From contig CAZOGW010000001.1 of NCBI GenBank assembly GCA_964579415.1, positions 24,271 through 88,270 of the forward strand: a DNA stretch of 64,000 nucleotides, read 5' to 3'. This document shows positions 7,017 to 14,205 of this stretch, piece after piece. A program made the position numbers and the translations under genes. The notes under the pieces are model-generated. The model saw nothing but the letters and a program-made list of their open reading frames with translations. It searched no databases and was not told the origin of the DNA. Within the stretch, counting starts at the first letter, position 1. The number at the start of each line of letters is the position of its first letter. The stretch is from CAZOGW01 sp964579415. Lineage in GTDB: Bacteria; Actinomycetota; Acidimicrobiia; Spongiisociales; UBA5794.

Positions 7017-8334
7017 CGCTCTCCATGGTGGCAGCTTCGACCACGCTCGTGATGCGCCCTCCGGCGGTTTCGGTCGTGATGGCGTCTCCGGGCGAGACGT
7101 CCAGTGGCGTCCGGACCAGCAGGCCCGAGGAGTCCCGGGTCAGCGTCCACCCGCGGGCGAGGGTCCGCACCGGGTCGACAGCGCGGACGACACCGTCGAC
7201 GTGCGCCAGGCGCCGCTCGGCGTCGGCCAGCGCCCGCCGGCTCTCACGCTCGAGGCGCGCCGTGGCTTGCTCGTACCGGTCCGCCTCTCTCGCCCACCGC
7301 ATCCCCAGGCCGCGCTGGAGCGTGTGTGCCGCCAGGTCGGCGCGCCTCACCGCTCCACCCAGCCTGCGGTGCGTGCTCCCGGAGAGGCGGTGTGCCGTCG
7401 ACTCCACGAAAGTGCCGGCCCGCGCTAGGCCGCTGGTGGCCGCCGTTGTCACCCGGCGGGCAGCATGGTCGAGGCCGGTGACGAACGTCTCCACCTCGGC
7501 GACCAGTTCGGCGGCGCACGCCGTCGGCGTCTTCAGCGACCTGGCCGCCACCGCGTCCGCCACCGAGGTGTCGATCTCGTGACCGATGCCGGTCCACACC
7601 GGTACAGGGCAGGCGGCGATCGCCCGGGCCACCCGCTCGTCGTCGAAGGCGGCCAGGTCGGTGCGGGCCCCGCCACCGCGGACCACGGCGAGGAGGTCCA
7701 GCCCCCGCCCCGCCAACGCCTCCAGCGCGGCGACCACCGAAGCGGCGGCGTCGACACCCTGGACCCTGGCGTCGGCGACCGACACAGTGAACCCGAAGCC
7801 GGAGCGGCGCAACTCGTCGACGAAGTCGGCGTGGGCGGCGCTCCCCCGGCTGGTGACCACCCCCACCCGCAGCGGCACCAGGGGTGGCGCCAGGGAGGCG
7901 TTGGCGCCGAGCAGTCCCTCGGCATCGAGGCGCTGCATCAACTCCCTCCGGGCGGCCTCGAGCTGCCCCAGCGTGTAGGCGGGATCGATCCAGGTCATCT
8001 GGAGTTGCAGCTCGCCGCGCCCGGCGTAGAAGCCGACGCGACAACGGATGCGGATGCGGACCCCGTCGGTCATCCGCACCGCCCCGGAGCGGACCAGGAG
8101 GCGGTTGACCGCATCGCGGTCGGAGGCGAACAGGACGACGGGGAGCCTGGCGGCGACGGCGGAGCCGTCGGGCGTCGCGTCGACCAGCGAGAAGTAGACG
8201 TGACCGCTGCGGGCCCGGGCGAGGTCGCGTATCTCCCCGGCCACCCACACCTGGTCGGGGAAGGCACGGGCCATGGCCATGGAGATGACCTCGCCCAGCT
8301 CGGAAACGCTGAAAGTCGGCTCGGCGGTGAGCAT
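7003..8334 (-). CDS. xseA: Exodeoxyribonuclease VII large subunit
   Basis: Catalytic subunit of exonuclease VII. The 443-residue protein has an N-terminal OB-fold (FSVSELGEVISMAMARAFPD, then VWVAGEIRDLARARSGHVYF) and the catalytic domain with VVTSRGSAAHADFVDELRR, a GGGARTDLAAFDDERVARAI motif and GIGHEIDTSVADAVAARSLKTPTACAAEL. A long coiled-coil region follows and the C-terminus has the LARGWTLTRD segment. Length and motifs are complete. It is divergent from the ClC gene, with only 45 bp between the two start codons. Confidence 0.95.
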   Translation of the reverse strand: MLTAEPTFSVSELGEVISMAMARAFPDQVWVAGEIRDLARARSGHVYFSLVDATPDGSAVAARLPVVLFASDRDAVNRLLVRSGAVRMTDGVRIRIRCRVGFYAGRGELQLQMTWIDPAYTLGQLEAARRELMQRLDAEGLLGANASLAPPLVPLRVGVVTSRGSAAHADFVDELRRSGFGFTVSVADARVQGVDAAASVVAALEALAGRGLDLLAVVRGGGARTDLAAFDDERVARAIAACPVPVWTGIGHEIDTSVADAVAARSLKTPTACAAELVAEVETFVTGLDHAARRVTTAATSGLARAGTFVESTAHRLSGSTHRRLGGAVRRADLAAHTLQRGLGMRWAREADRYEQATARLERESRRALADAERRLAHVDGVVRAVDPVRTLARGWTLTRDSSGLLVRTPLDVSPGDAITTETAGGRITSVVEAATMESDDRA

Positions 8335-8379
8335 GGTGCGACACTACCGGGACAGGCGCCGACGAATCGGGAGACACGG

Positions 8380-10365
8380 ATGCTGGCCGCCCTGAGGCGG
8401 GCCCTGGTGGCGATGGTGGAGGCGCGGGGGACGGCGGCCTTCCTCGCCGCCTCGCTGGTGGTGGGGGTCCTCGTCGGCCTCGGCGCCGTGGTGCTGGTGG
8501 TCGCCATCGAGGCGGTCACCCGGGTGGCGGTGTCGCTGCGCCAGGCGCTGCCGTGGGGGCTGTGGGGCGTGCTGCTCACCATCCCGCTGGGCATCACCGC
8601 CTCGTGGCTCATCGACCGGCGATTCGGGCCCGGCATCGAGGGAGGCGGTGTCTCCGAAACCCTGGTGGGGATCTCGATGCGCGCCGGCTACCTGCCTACC
8701 CGCTCAATCGGGGCCAAGCTGGCCGCCACCGCGGCGACGCTGGGGGCTGGCGGCTCGGCCGGGCGCGAGGGCCCGATCGTGCAGATCGGGGCCGCCATCG
8801 GGTCGTCGTTCGCCCGCTACACCCGTTTCGGCGAGGACCAGATACGCAGCCTGGTCGCCGCCGGAGCCGGCGCCGGCATCGGTGCCGCCTTCAACGCCCC
8901 CATCGCCGGGATGCTGTTCGCCATGGAGGTGATCCTGGGCAACTTCGCCCTGCGCCACATCAACGCGGTCGTGGTCGCCTCCGTCGCCGCCTCGGTGACG
9001 GCACGCGAGTTGCTCGGCGAGGAGGCGATCCTCAGCTCGCCGTCGCACAGCTTGGGCCACCCCGCCGAGCTGGCGATCTACGTGGCGCTGGGCGTGCTCG
9101 CCGCCGGCGCCGGGCTCGCCTACGTCTGGGCCGCCGACCACATCGAACCACTGTCGCGGCGGCTGCGCGGCGTCCTGCGACCCCTCGCCGGCGGGTTGGT
9201 GGTGGCACTTCTGGTGATGGTCGAACCGACCGCGCTGGGAACCGGTCAGGCCTTCCTCTCGGCGGTGCTGCGCCTGGTCGACACCTCCTCGATCGCCTGG
9301 TACGCCTTCCTCGGCATCGCCGCCGTCAAGCTCCTCGCCGCCACCACCACCAACAACACCGGCGGGTCGGGTGGATCGATGATGCCCAGCCTGGTCATCG
9401 GGGGTTGCCTCGGCGCCGCACTCGCCCTGGCGGTGGCGCCGGTATGGGGGTTGTCGGACCTGAACATCGGCGCCTTCGCCGTGGTGGGGATGGCCGCCAC
9501 GTTCGCCGCCACCGGGAAGGCACCGCTCACCTCGATCATCATCGTGTTCGAGATCACCGGCGACTACAACCTGGTGCTGCCCCTGATGCTGGCGTCGTCG
9601 CTGGCGACCTTCGTCTATGACCGGTTCCAGTCCGAGAGCGACTACACCCTCCCGCTGGTGCGCCGGGGCATCCACCTGCAGCGCACCGAAGACATCGACC
9701 TCCTCGACACCGTCCAGGTGGGTGAGGTGATGACGCCGCCGGGCACCGTCCTCGACCCGGCCAACCTGGCTCTCGAGGCCGCCGCCGCGCTGGAGGCGGA
9801 GCGTCACCACGGTGCCGCGGTGGTGCGTGACGGCCGGCTGGTGGGGATCGCCACCGCCACCGACCTGGCGGCGGCACGACAGGATCCGAGTCTCTCCGTC
9901 GGAGACGTGATGACCACTTCGGTGATCACCGTGGAACCGCGCATGGCGGTCTCGGCAGCCCTGGCACGCATGGCGTCACTCGGCATCGGACGCCTGCCTG
10001 TCGTCGCCGAGGGCAGCCGCGACCGGCTGGTGGGAATGTTCCGCCGTGAGAGCGTGGTCCACGCCTACCACGAAGCCCTCGCCGGGACGACCGACCGGGC
10101 GATGTACCGGGAGCGGCTGCGGGCACGCCGCCAGCCCGGCGCCGGCTTCTTCGAGCTGCCCATCCCGGCGCGGTCGCCGGTGCACGGCAAGGCGGTGCGG
10201 GAGGTGACGTGGCCGGAAGAGGTAACCCTGGTCTCGGTGCGGCGCGACGACCGCGTGATCATCCCCCAGGGCGACACGGTGCTGATGAGCGGTGACACCG
10301 TGACCGCCTTTGGCACCTCGGAAGCGCGGCTCGAAGTTGCGCACGTGCTCGAACATGGCGCGTAG
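8380..10365 (+). CDS. ClC-family chloride channel/antiporter with CBS and TrkA-C domains
   Basis: Voltage-gated ClC-type anion channel or H+/Cl- exchanger. The start is set at the ATG at 8380 with GGGAG just upstream; the open frame extends much further left but that part is antisense to xseA. The 661-residue protein has about ten membrane segments, the GSAGREGPIVQIG filter motif near residue 124 and GGSGGSMMPSLVIGG, the second anion-pore motif. Two CBS domains follow (from VGEVMTPPGTVLD and from VGDVMTTSVITVE). The last ~70 residues resemble a TrkA-C/RCK-C ligand-binding domain (GDTVLMSGDTVTAFG). The combination suggests gating by nucleotide or another small ligand. Confidence 0.92.
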   Translation: MLAALRRALVAMVEARGTAAFLAASLVVGVLVGLGAVVLVVAIEAVTRVAVSLRQALPWGLWGVLLTIPLGITASWLIDRRFGPGIEGGGVSETLVGISMRAGYLPTRSIGAKLAATAATLGAGGSAGREGPIVQIGAAIGSSFARYTRFGEDQIRSLVAAGAGAGIGAAFNAPIAGMLFAMEVILGNFALRHINAVVVASVAASVTARELLGEEAILSSPSHSLGHPAELAIYVALGVLAAGAGLAYVWAADHIEPLSRRLRGVLRPLAGGLVVALLVMVEPTALGTGQAFLSAVLRLVDTSSIAWYAFLGIAAVKLLAATTTNNTGGSGGSMMPSLVIGGCLGAALALAVAPVWGLSDLNIGAFAVVGMAATFAATGKAPLTSIIIVFEITGDYNLVLPLMLASSLATFVYDRFQSESDYTLPLVRRGIHLQRTEDIDLLDTVQVGEVMTPPGTVLDPANLALEAAAALEAERHHGAAVVRDGRLVGIATATDLAAARQDPSLSVGDVMTTSVITVEPRMAVSAALARMASLGIGRLPVVAEGSRDRLVGMFRRESVVHAYHEALAGTTDRAMYRERLRARRQPGAGFFELPIPARSPVHGKAVREVTWPEEVTLVSVRRDDRVIIPQGDTVLMSGDTVTAFGTSEARLEVAHVLEHGA

Positions 10366-10367
10366 AC

Positions 10368-10439
10368 GGGAGGTACTTGGTACTTGGTACTTGGAGTCGC
10401 GAATACCAAGTACCAGGCACCAAGTACTAAGTACCTCCC
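10368..10439. repeat. Intergenic heptamer-repeat element B, between convergent genes
   Basis: Three copies of TACTTGG follow GGGAGG on the left. An inverted set (ACCAAGT/ACTAAGT) ending in ACCTCCC lies on the right, with a short spacer gagtcgcga. The outer 11 bp arms GGGAGGTACTT and AAGTACCTCCC are perfectly inverted, so the transcript can fold into a long hairpin on either strand. The TAG stop of the cysteine desulfurase gene lies within the right arm. Confidence 0.9.
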
Positions 10440-11659
10440 AGAGCACGCAACTCGTCGAGTACCCGATCCACTTCCTCCACGCTGTTGTAATGCACGAAGC
10501 CGATGCGGACCAGCCCACCGTGATCGAGTGTCCCCAGCGAGCGCATCACCTCGAGGGCGTAGTAGTGGCCGTCCCAGGTGAAGATCCCGGCCGCCCCGAG
10601 GCGCTCGGCGACCTGCCGCGGGGTCATGCCCGCCACAGCCACCGCGAAGGTGGGGGTGCGCCCACCGGCCTCGCCGATCCCGTGGAGGGTGACGTGGTCG
10701 AGCCCGGCGATGCCGGCGAGGAACCGCTCCGAGAGGAGCCGCTCGTACCCGACGATGCCGGCCATCGCCGCCGAGATGCGGGAGCGGCGGGAGTCGCCCT
10801 CCCCCAGTGAGGCGATGTAGTCGACGGCGGCGGTGACTCCGGCGAGGCTCTCGAAACTCTGCGTGCCCGACTCCCACTTCCCCGGCGGATCGGCGGGCGC
10901 CGGGCGGATCTTCACCGCGTCCAGGGATGCCATCAGCTCCAGCCGGCCCCACAGGGCGCCGGTGTGAGGGCCGAAGAACTTGTACGCCGAGGCCGCCAGG
11001 AAGTCACAGCCGAGTGCGGCGACGTCGACGGGACCGTGTGGCGTGTAGTGCACCGCGTCCACGTAGCACAGCGCCCCGGCGTCGTGGGCTGCGGCGGCGA
11101 TGGCGGCGACGTCGACCACGGTGCCGATGGCGTTGGAGGCGTGGGTGACGGCGACGAGCCGGGTGCGGTCGGTGACAGCGGCAGCGACGGCGTCGGGGAC
11201 GAGCCGGCCGGTGGTGGTGTCGAAGTCGACCAGGCGTACCGTGGCGCCCGCCTCCCCGGCGGCCTGCATCCACGACGAGATGTTGGCGTCGTGGTCGAGC
11301 CGGGTGCACACCACCTCGTCGCCCGGGCCCCAGGTCCGCGCCAGCGCCCGGCCCAGCGCCAGGGTCAGCGACGTCATGTTCTGCCCGAAGGAGATCTCCC
11401 TCGGATCGGCGGCCCCGAACAGGTCGGCCACGGCGCTTCGCGCCGCCTCGACCACGGCGCCGGTCTCCTCGCTGGTGACGAACGGGCCACCGAGGTTGGA
11501 GCCACCCCGCCGCAGGAAGCCGGCGACGGCCTCGACGACGGTGTCGGGCACCTGGGTCCCGCCGGGACCGTCGGCATAGACCACGGGCCGGCCGTCGAGC
11601 ATGCGGGACAGGGCGGGGAAGCGGGAGCGGATGGCGGTGATGTCGAACATGGCGGGCAC
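10427..11659 (-). CDS. Cysteine desulfurase-like PLP-dependent aminotransferase class V
   Basis: Class V aminotransferase of the cysteine desulfurase-like subgroup (TIGR01976 type). The 410-residue protein has DGPGGTQVPDTVVEAV near the N-terminus, typical of this subgroup. HASNAIGTVVDV and YVDAVHYTPHGPVDV hold the PLP-contacting residues, and SAYKFFGPHTGALWG contains the Schiff-base lysine. The GTG at 11659 has a GGAGG 4 nt upstream; the ATG at 11650 is an alternative. True desulfurase activity is uncertain because this subgroup lacks the usual long cysteine loop and no Suf/Isc partners are nearby. The last codons run into repeat element B. Confidence 0.88.
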   Translation of the reverse strand: MPAMFDITAIRSRFPALSRMLDGRPVVYADGPGGTQVPDTVVEAVAGFLRRGGSNLGGPFVTSEETGAVVEAARSAVADLFGAADPREISFGQNMTSLTLALGRALARTWGPGDEVVCTRLDHDANISSWMQAAGEAGATVRLVDFDTTTGRLVPDAVAAAVTDRTRLVAVTHASNAIGTVVDVAAIAAAAHDAGALCYVDAVHYTPHGPVDVAALGCDFLAASAYKFFGPHTGALWGRLELMASLDAVKIRPAPADPPGKWESGTQSFESLAGVTAAVDYIASLGEGDSRRSRISAAMAGIVGYERLLSERFLAGIAGLDHVTLHGIGEAGGRTPTFAVAVAGMTPRQVAERLGAAGIFTWDGHYYALEVMRSLGTLDHGGLVRIGFVHYNSVEEVDRVLDELRALGGT

Positions 11660-11718
11660 GCTACCTCCCGTCTCCCCCGCTTGAGGGCGGATGTGCCGCT
11701 CCCGCTAGATTCCGGGCC

Positions 11719-13065
11719 ATGACCACAACGCACGTCGTGCCGGTCGTGCTCTCTGGCGGCTCGGGGACCCGTTTGTGGCCCTCGTCGCGGAAGGAGTCGC
11801 CCAAGCAGCTCCTCCCGCTGGCCGGGAACCGCACCGTGCTCCACGACACATTGCGGCGGGTCAGCGGATTGGAGGGGCGCCGGCCGCCGCTGGTGGTGTG
11901 CAACGAGATCCAGGCCGAGGCCGTCGCCGTCGAGGTGGCGCTGGCCGGCGAGGGAGGCCGGCTCGTCATCGAGCCGGTGGGCCGCAACACCGCACCCGCC
12001 ATCGCTGCCGCCGCCCTGGTGGTCGAAGATCGCGGCGACCTGTTGCTGGTGATGCCTGCCGACCATGTCATCGGAGACGTAGAGGCCTTCCTCGCCGCCG
12101 TCATCGCCGGCATGCAGCCCGCCGCCGGCGGGGCGTTGGTGACGTTCGGCGTCGTGCCCGCCTACGGGGCCACCGGCTACGGCTACATCGAGGTGGGGGA
12201 AGCAGCCGGCGGCGCCCACCGCATCGCAAGGTTCGTGGAGAAGCCGGATCAGGAGACCGCCGACGCCTTCGTCGCCGGCGGCACGCACCTGTGGAACAGC
12301 GGCATGTACCTGTTCCAGGCGAGCAGGTACCTCGGGGAGTTGGGCCGGCTCCACCCGGCCATGCTGGCGGCGTGCGAGAGCGCCGTCGACCGGGCCCGGA
12401 TCGACGAGGCGGGCAACCTCCACCTCGACCCTGAGGCCTTCGCCGCAGCCCCGGCAGACTCGATCGACTACGCCGTCATGGAGCACACCGACGCCGGGAT
12501 CGTGGTGCCGCTCGACGCCGCCTGGACCGACCTCGGTTCCTGGGCCTCCGTCAACGACATCGCCCCTGCCGACGAGGCCGGCAACACCGTCGTCGGCGAC
12601 GTGGTCACCCTCGACACCAGCAACTCGTACCTGCGCAGCGAGCATGGCCTGCTGGCGGTGATCGGCGTCGACGGCATCGCCGCCATCACCACGCCCGACG
12701 CCACCCTGATCACCTCGCTCGACCGCACCGAGGAGGTCAAGCCGCTGGTGGAAGGACTCGTCACCGAAGGGCGGGCCGAGGTCGACATGGCCACCTCTCA
12801 GCACCACCTGTGGGGCCGGGTGACGGTGGTGGTACGCCACGGCGACGCCACGGTCGAGACGGTGACGGTGCGGCCCGGCCATCAGGTCGCGGTCTGGCCG
12901 GGTCACTGGGTCGTGCTCGACGGGTCCGCCTCCGACGGCGGGCGCCGGCTGGGCCCGGGCGGTTCGCTGGATGTCGCCGACGGGGATTCCATCCGGCTCG
13001 CCAATGCGGGCGGCGGCGACCTGATCATGCTGGCGGTGCGCCTCCCGGAGGACGGGGTGCCGTGA
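11719..13065 (+). CDS. manC: Mannose-1-phosphate guanylyltransferase (GDP-mannose synthesis)
   Basis: Makes GDP-mannose from mannose-1-phosphate and GTP for polysaccharide and glycoconjugate synthesis. The 448-residue protein opens with the nucleotidyltransferase signature LSGGSGTRLWPSSRKESPKQ. It has MPADHVIGD (metal-binding Asp), VEKPDQETA and LWNSGMYLF. The C-terminal ~90 residues form a degenerate cupin (VTVRPGHQVAVWPGHWVVLDG) like the type II phosphomannose isomerase half of ManC/AlgA. The usual metal-binding histidines look poorly preserved, so isomerase activity is doubtful. It overlaps the next small gene by GTGA. Confidence 0.92.
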   Translation: MTTTHVVPVVLSGGSGTRLWPSSRKESPKQLLPLAGNRTVLHDTLRRVSGLEGRRPPLVVCNEIQAEAVAVEVALAGEGGRLVIEPVGRNTAPAIAAAALVVEDRGDLLLVMPADHVIGDVEAFLAAVIAGMQPAAGGALVTFGVVPAYGATGYGYIEVGEAAGGAHRIARFVEKPDQETADAFVAGGTHLWNSGMYLFQASRYLGELGRLHPAMLAACESAVDRARIDEAGNLHLDPEAFAAAPADSIDYAVMEHTDAGIVVPLDAAWTDLGSWASVNDIAPADEAGNTVVGDVVTLDTSNSYLRSEHGLLAVIGVDGIAAITTPDATLITSLDRTEEVKPLVEGLVTEGRAEVDMATSQHHLWGRVTVVVRHGDATVETVTVRPGHQVAVWPGHWVVLDGSASDGGRRLGPGGSLDVADGDSIRLANAGGGDLIMLAVRLPEDGVP

Positions 13066-13463
13066 CGGAGGTGGTGTTCCTCGCCGCCGGCGTCGTCCTC
13101 GGCTGGCTGCTGGGTCGCCGCACCAGCCAGCCTCCGCGTTCCCCGGGCACACCGAACGGGAACACCGAGGGCAGGCGCCTCACCCGGAAGCAGCAGCAGA
13201 TTGTGGCCATGCTGCCACCCGACCCCACCCCCAAGACGCTCGAGCAGCTCCTCGCCGAGGAGGTCGAGGAGACCGGCGTCGACCGCATCACCGGCGCCGG
13301 CGGTATCCCTTTGCCGGTGCGGCTCAAGGTCTACCACCGGGACCGGCCCGGCCTCGGTGAGTGCGACGAGTCCCACCTCAGGTTCACCCTCACCGCCCAC
13401 ACCGACCCCTCGGAAGCCACCGTCGAGACCACCCATCTCGTCTGCGACGCCACCCGGCCATAG
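13062..13463 (+). CDS. Small membrane-anchored protein of unknown function
   Basis: I do not recognise a family. The GTG start overlaps the manC stop (GTGA), so it is probably co-translated with manC. The 133-residue protein has one N-terminal membrane segment (VVFLAAGVVLGWLLG), a Pro/Gly-rich linker, a basic patch RLTRKQQQIVAMLPPDPTPK and a soluble C-terminal domain rich in Val/Thr strands. That domain contains GIPLPVRLKVYHRDR and FTLTAHTDPSEATVETTHL. The topology suggests a short anchor with a cytoplasmic domain. Link to mannose metabolism rests only on position. Confidence 0.7.
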   Translation: MTEVVFLAAGVVLGWLLGRRTSQPPRSPGTPNGNTEGRRLTRKQQQIVAMLPPDPTPKTLEQLLAEEVEETGVDRITGAGGIPLPVRLKVYHRDRPGLGECDESHLRFTLTAHTDPSEATVETTHLVCDATRP

Positions 13464-13622
13464 AGCCCGGAGACGGGTGGCCACGGGCCCGTGCGGGGAA
13501 GAAAGAAATCATGGAACCCGGAGTGGGGGTGGTGCGTCTCGCTTATGAGACAAGGGACCAATTCCCGAGCCTCATCCTCCCCTTCCGGGAATCGGCCCCT
13601 CGCAAGAGGGGCCTTTTCCTTT
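13464..13622 (+). ncRNA. Structured 3' region or small RNA candidate
   Basis: After the stop of the small membrane protein the transcript can form successive hairpins. They are the palindrome CACGGGCCCGTG (13482-13493), GTCTC/GAGAC (13536-13551), ATTCCCG/CGGGAAT (13561-13592) and the terminator stem ending at 13613. The run of separate stems plus a strong intrinsic terminator fits either a structured 3' UTR or a processed small RNA. I do not recognise a known RNA family. Confidence 0.35.
13594..13622 (+). terminator. Rho-independent terminator
   Basis: Perfect 8-bp stem GGCCCCTC/GAGGGGCC closed by a GCAA tetraloop and followed by TTTTCCTTT. It ends the manC/small-membrane-protein transcript before the convergent marR gene. 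It is the clearest classical terminator in the window. Confidence 0.85.
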
Positions 13623-13626
13623 GGTG

Positions 13627-13646
13627 GGTACTACGTATCAGGTACA
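13627..13646. repeat. Degenerate heptamer-repeat element C
   Basis: GGTACTACGTATCAGGTACA is a short, degenerate version of the heptamer family, located between convergent genes. The TGA stop codon of marR lies within it (13638-13640). Confidence 0.5.
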
Positions 13647-14120
13647 GGCTTCGGGAGGGCCCGAAGCGCTGGTGAGGCGGGTGGTGACTTCGATCAGTGT
13701 GGCGATCTCTTCGTCGTCGAGGTGGGCGGCGAAATGTTCCTGGATGCCCCGGCGGTGGATGGGGGCGCTGCGGCGGAACACGTCCCTGCCCTCCCCTGTC
13801 ATCTCGACGTAGGTGCCACGGCGATCACCGGGGCTCTGCGACCGGCCCACCAGGCCGGCCCTCTCCATGCGGTCCACCAGTCGGGTGGCGGCGCTGCGGC
13901 TGAGGAGGCGCCGCTCCGCCAGCGCGTGCATGCGGAGCCGCCCGTCGGGTGTCGACCCCAGGATCAACAGCACCTCGTACCAGGTGAGCGGTATGCCCAC
14001 CTCTTCCAGCAGTTCCTGCTCCAGGCGCCCCACCAACGAGGCGTGAGCGGCGAGCAACCCCCGCCAGGCCTCCACGGCGGGCGTCGTCCGGGTGGCGATG
14101 CGCTGTGTCGACGACGTCAC
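13638..14120 (-). CDS. MarR-family transcriptional regulator
   Basis: Winged-helix repressor/regulator of the MarR family, 160 residues. The N-terminal dimer helices are followed by GIPLTWYEVLLILGSTPDGRL. The recognition helix region is ERRLLSRSAATRLVDRMERA and the wing GLVGRSQSPGDRRGTYVEMT contains the conserved DxR. It is divergent from the HerA-like ATPase gene with 85 bp between starts, so it may regulate that promoter. The ligand is unknown. Confidence 0.9.
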   Translation of the reverse strand: MTSSTQRIATRTTPAVEAWRGLLAAHASLVGRLEQELLEEVGIPLTWYEVLLILGSTPDGRLRMHALAERRLLSRSAATRLVDRMERAGLVGRSQSPGDRRGTYVEMTGEGRDVFRRSAPIHRRGIQEHFAAHLDDEEIATLIEVTTRLTSASGPPEACT

Positions 14121-14205
14121 CTTCCTGAGACTAGATCAGGCAACCGGCAATCATCGCCGCGACAGGCTCCATCTACACTCGCCGGACGCGACCAGGAGAT
14201 CTACG

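Noticed and set aside
7465..8379. Upstream extension of the ClC gene
   Set aside because: The part before 8380 is antisense to xseA and has no similarity to ClC N-termini.
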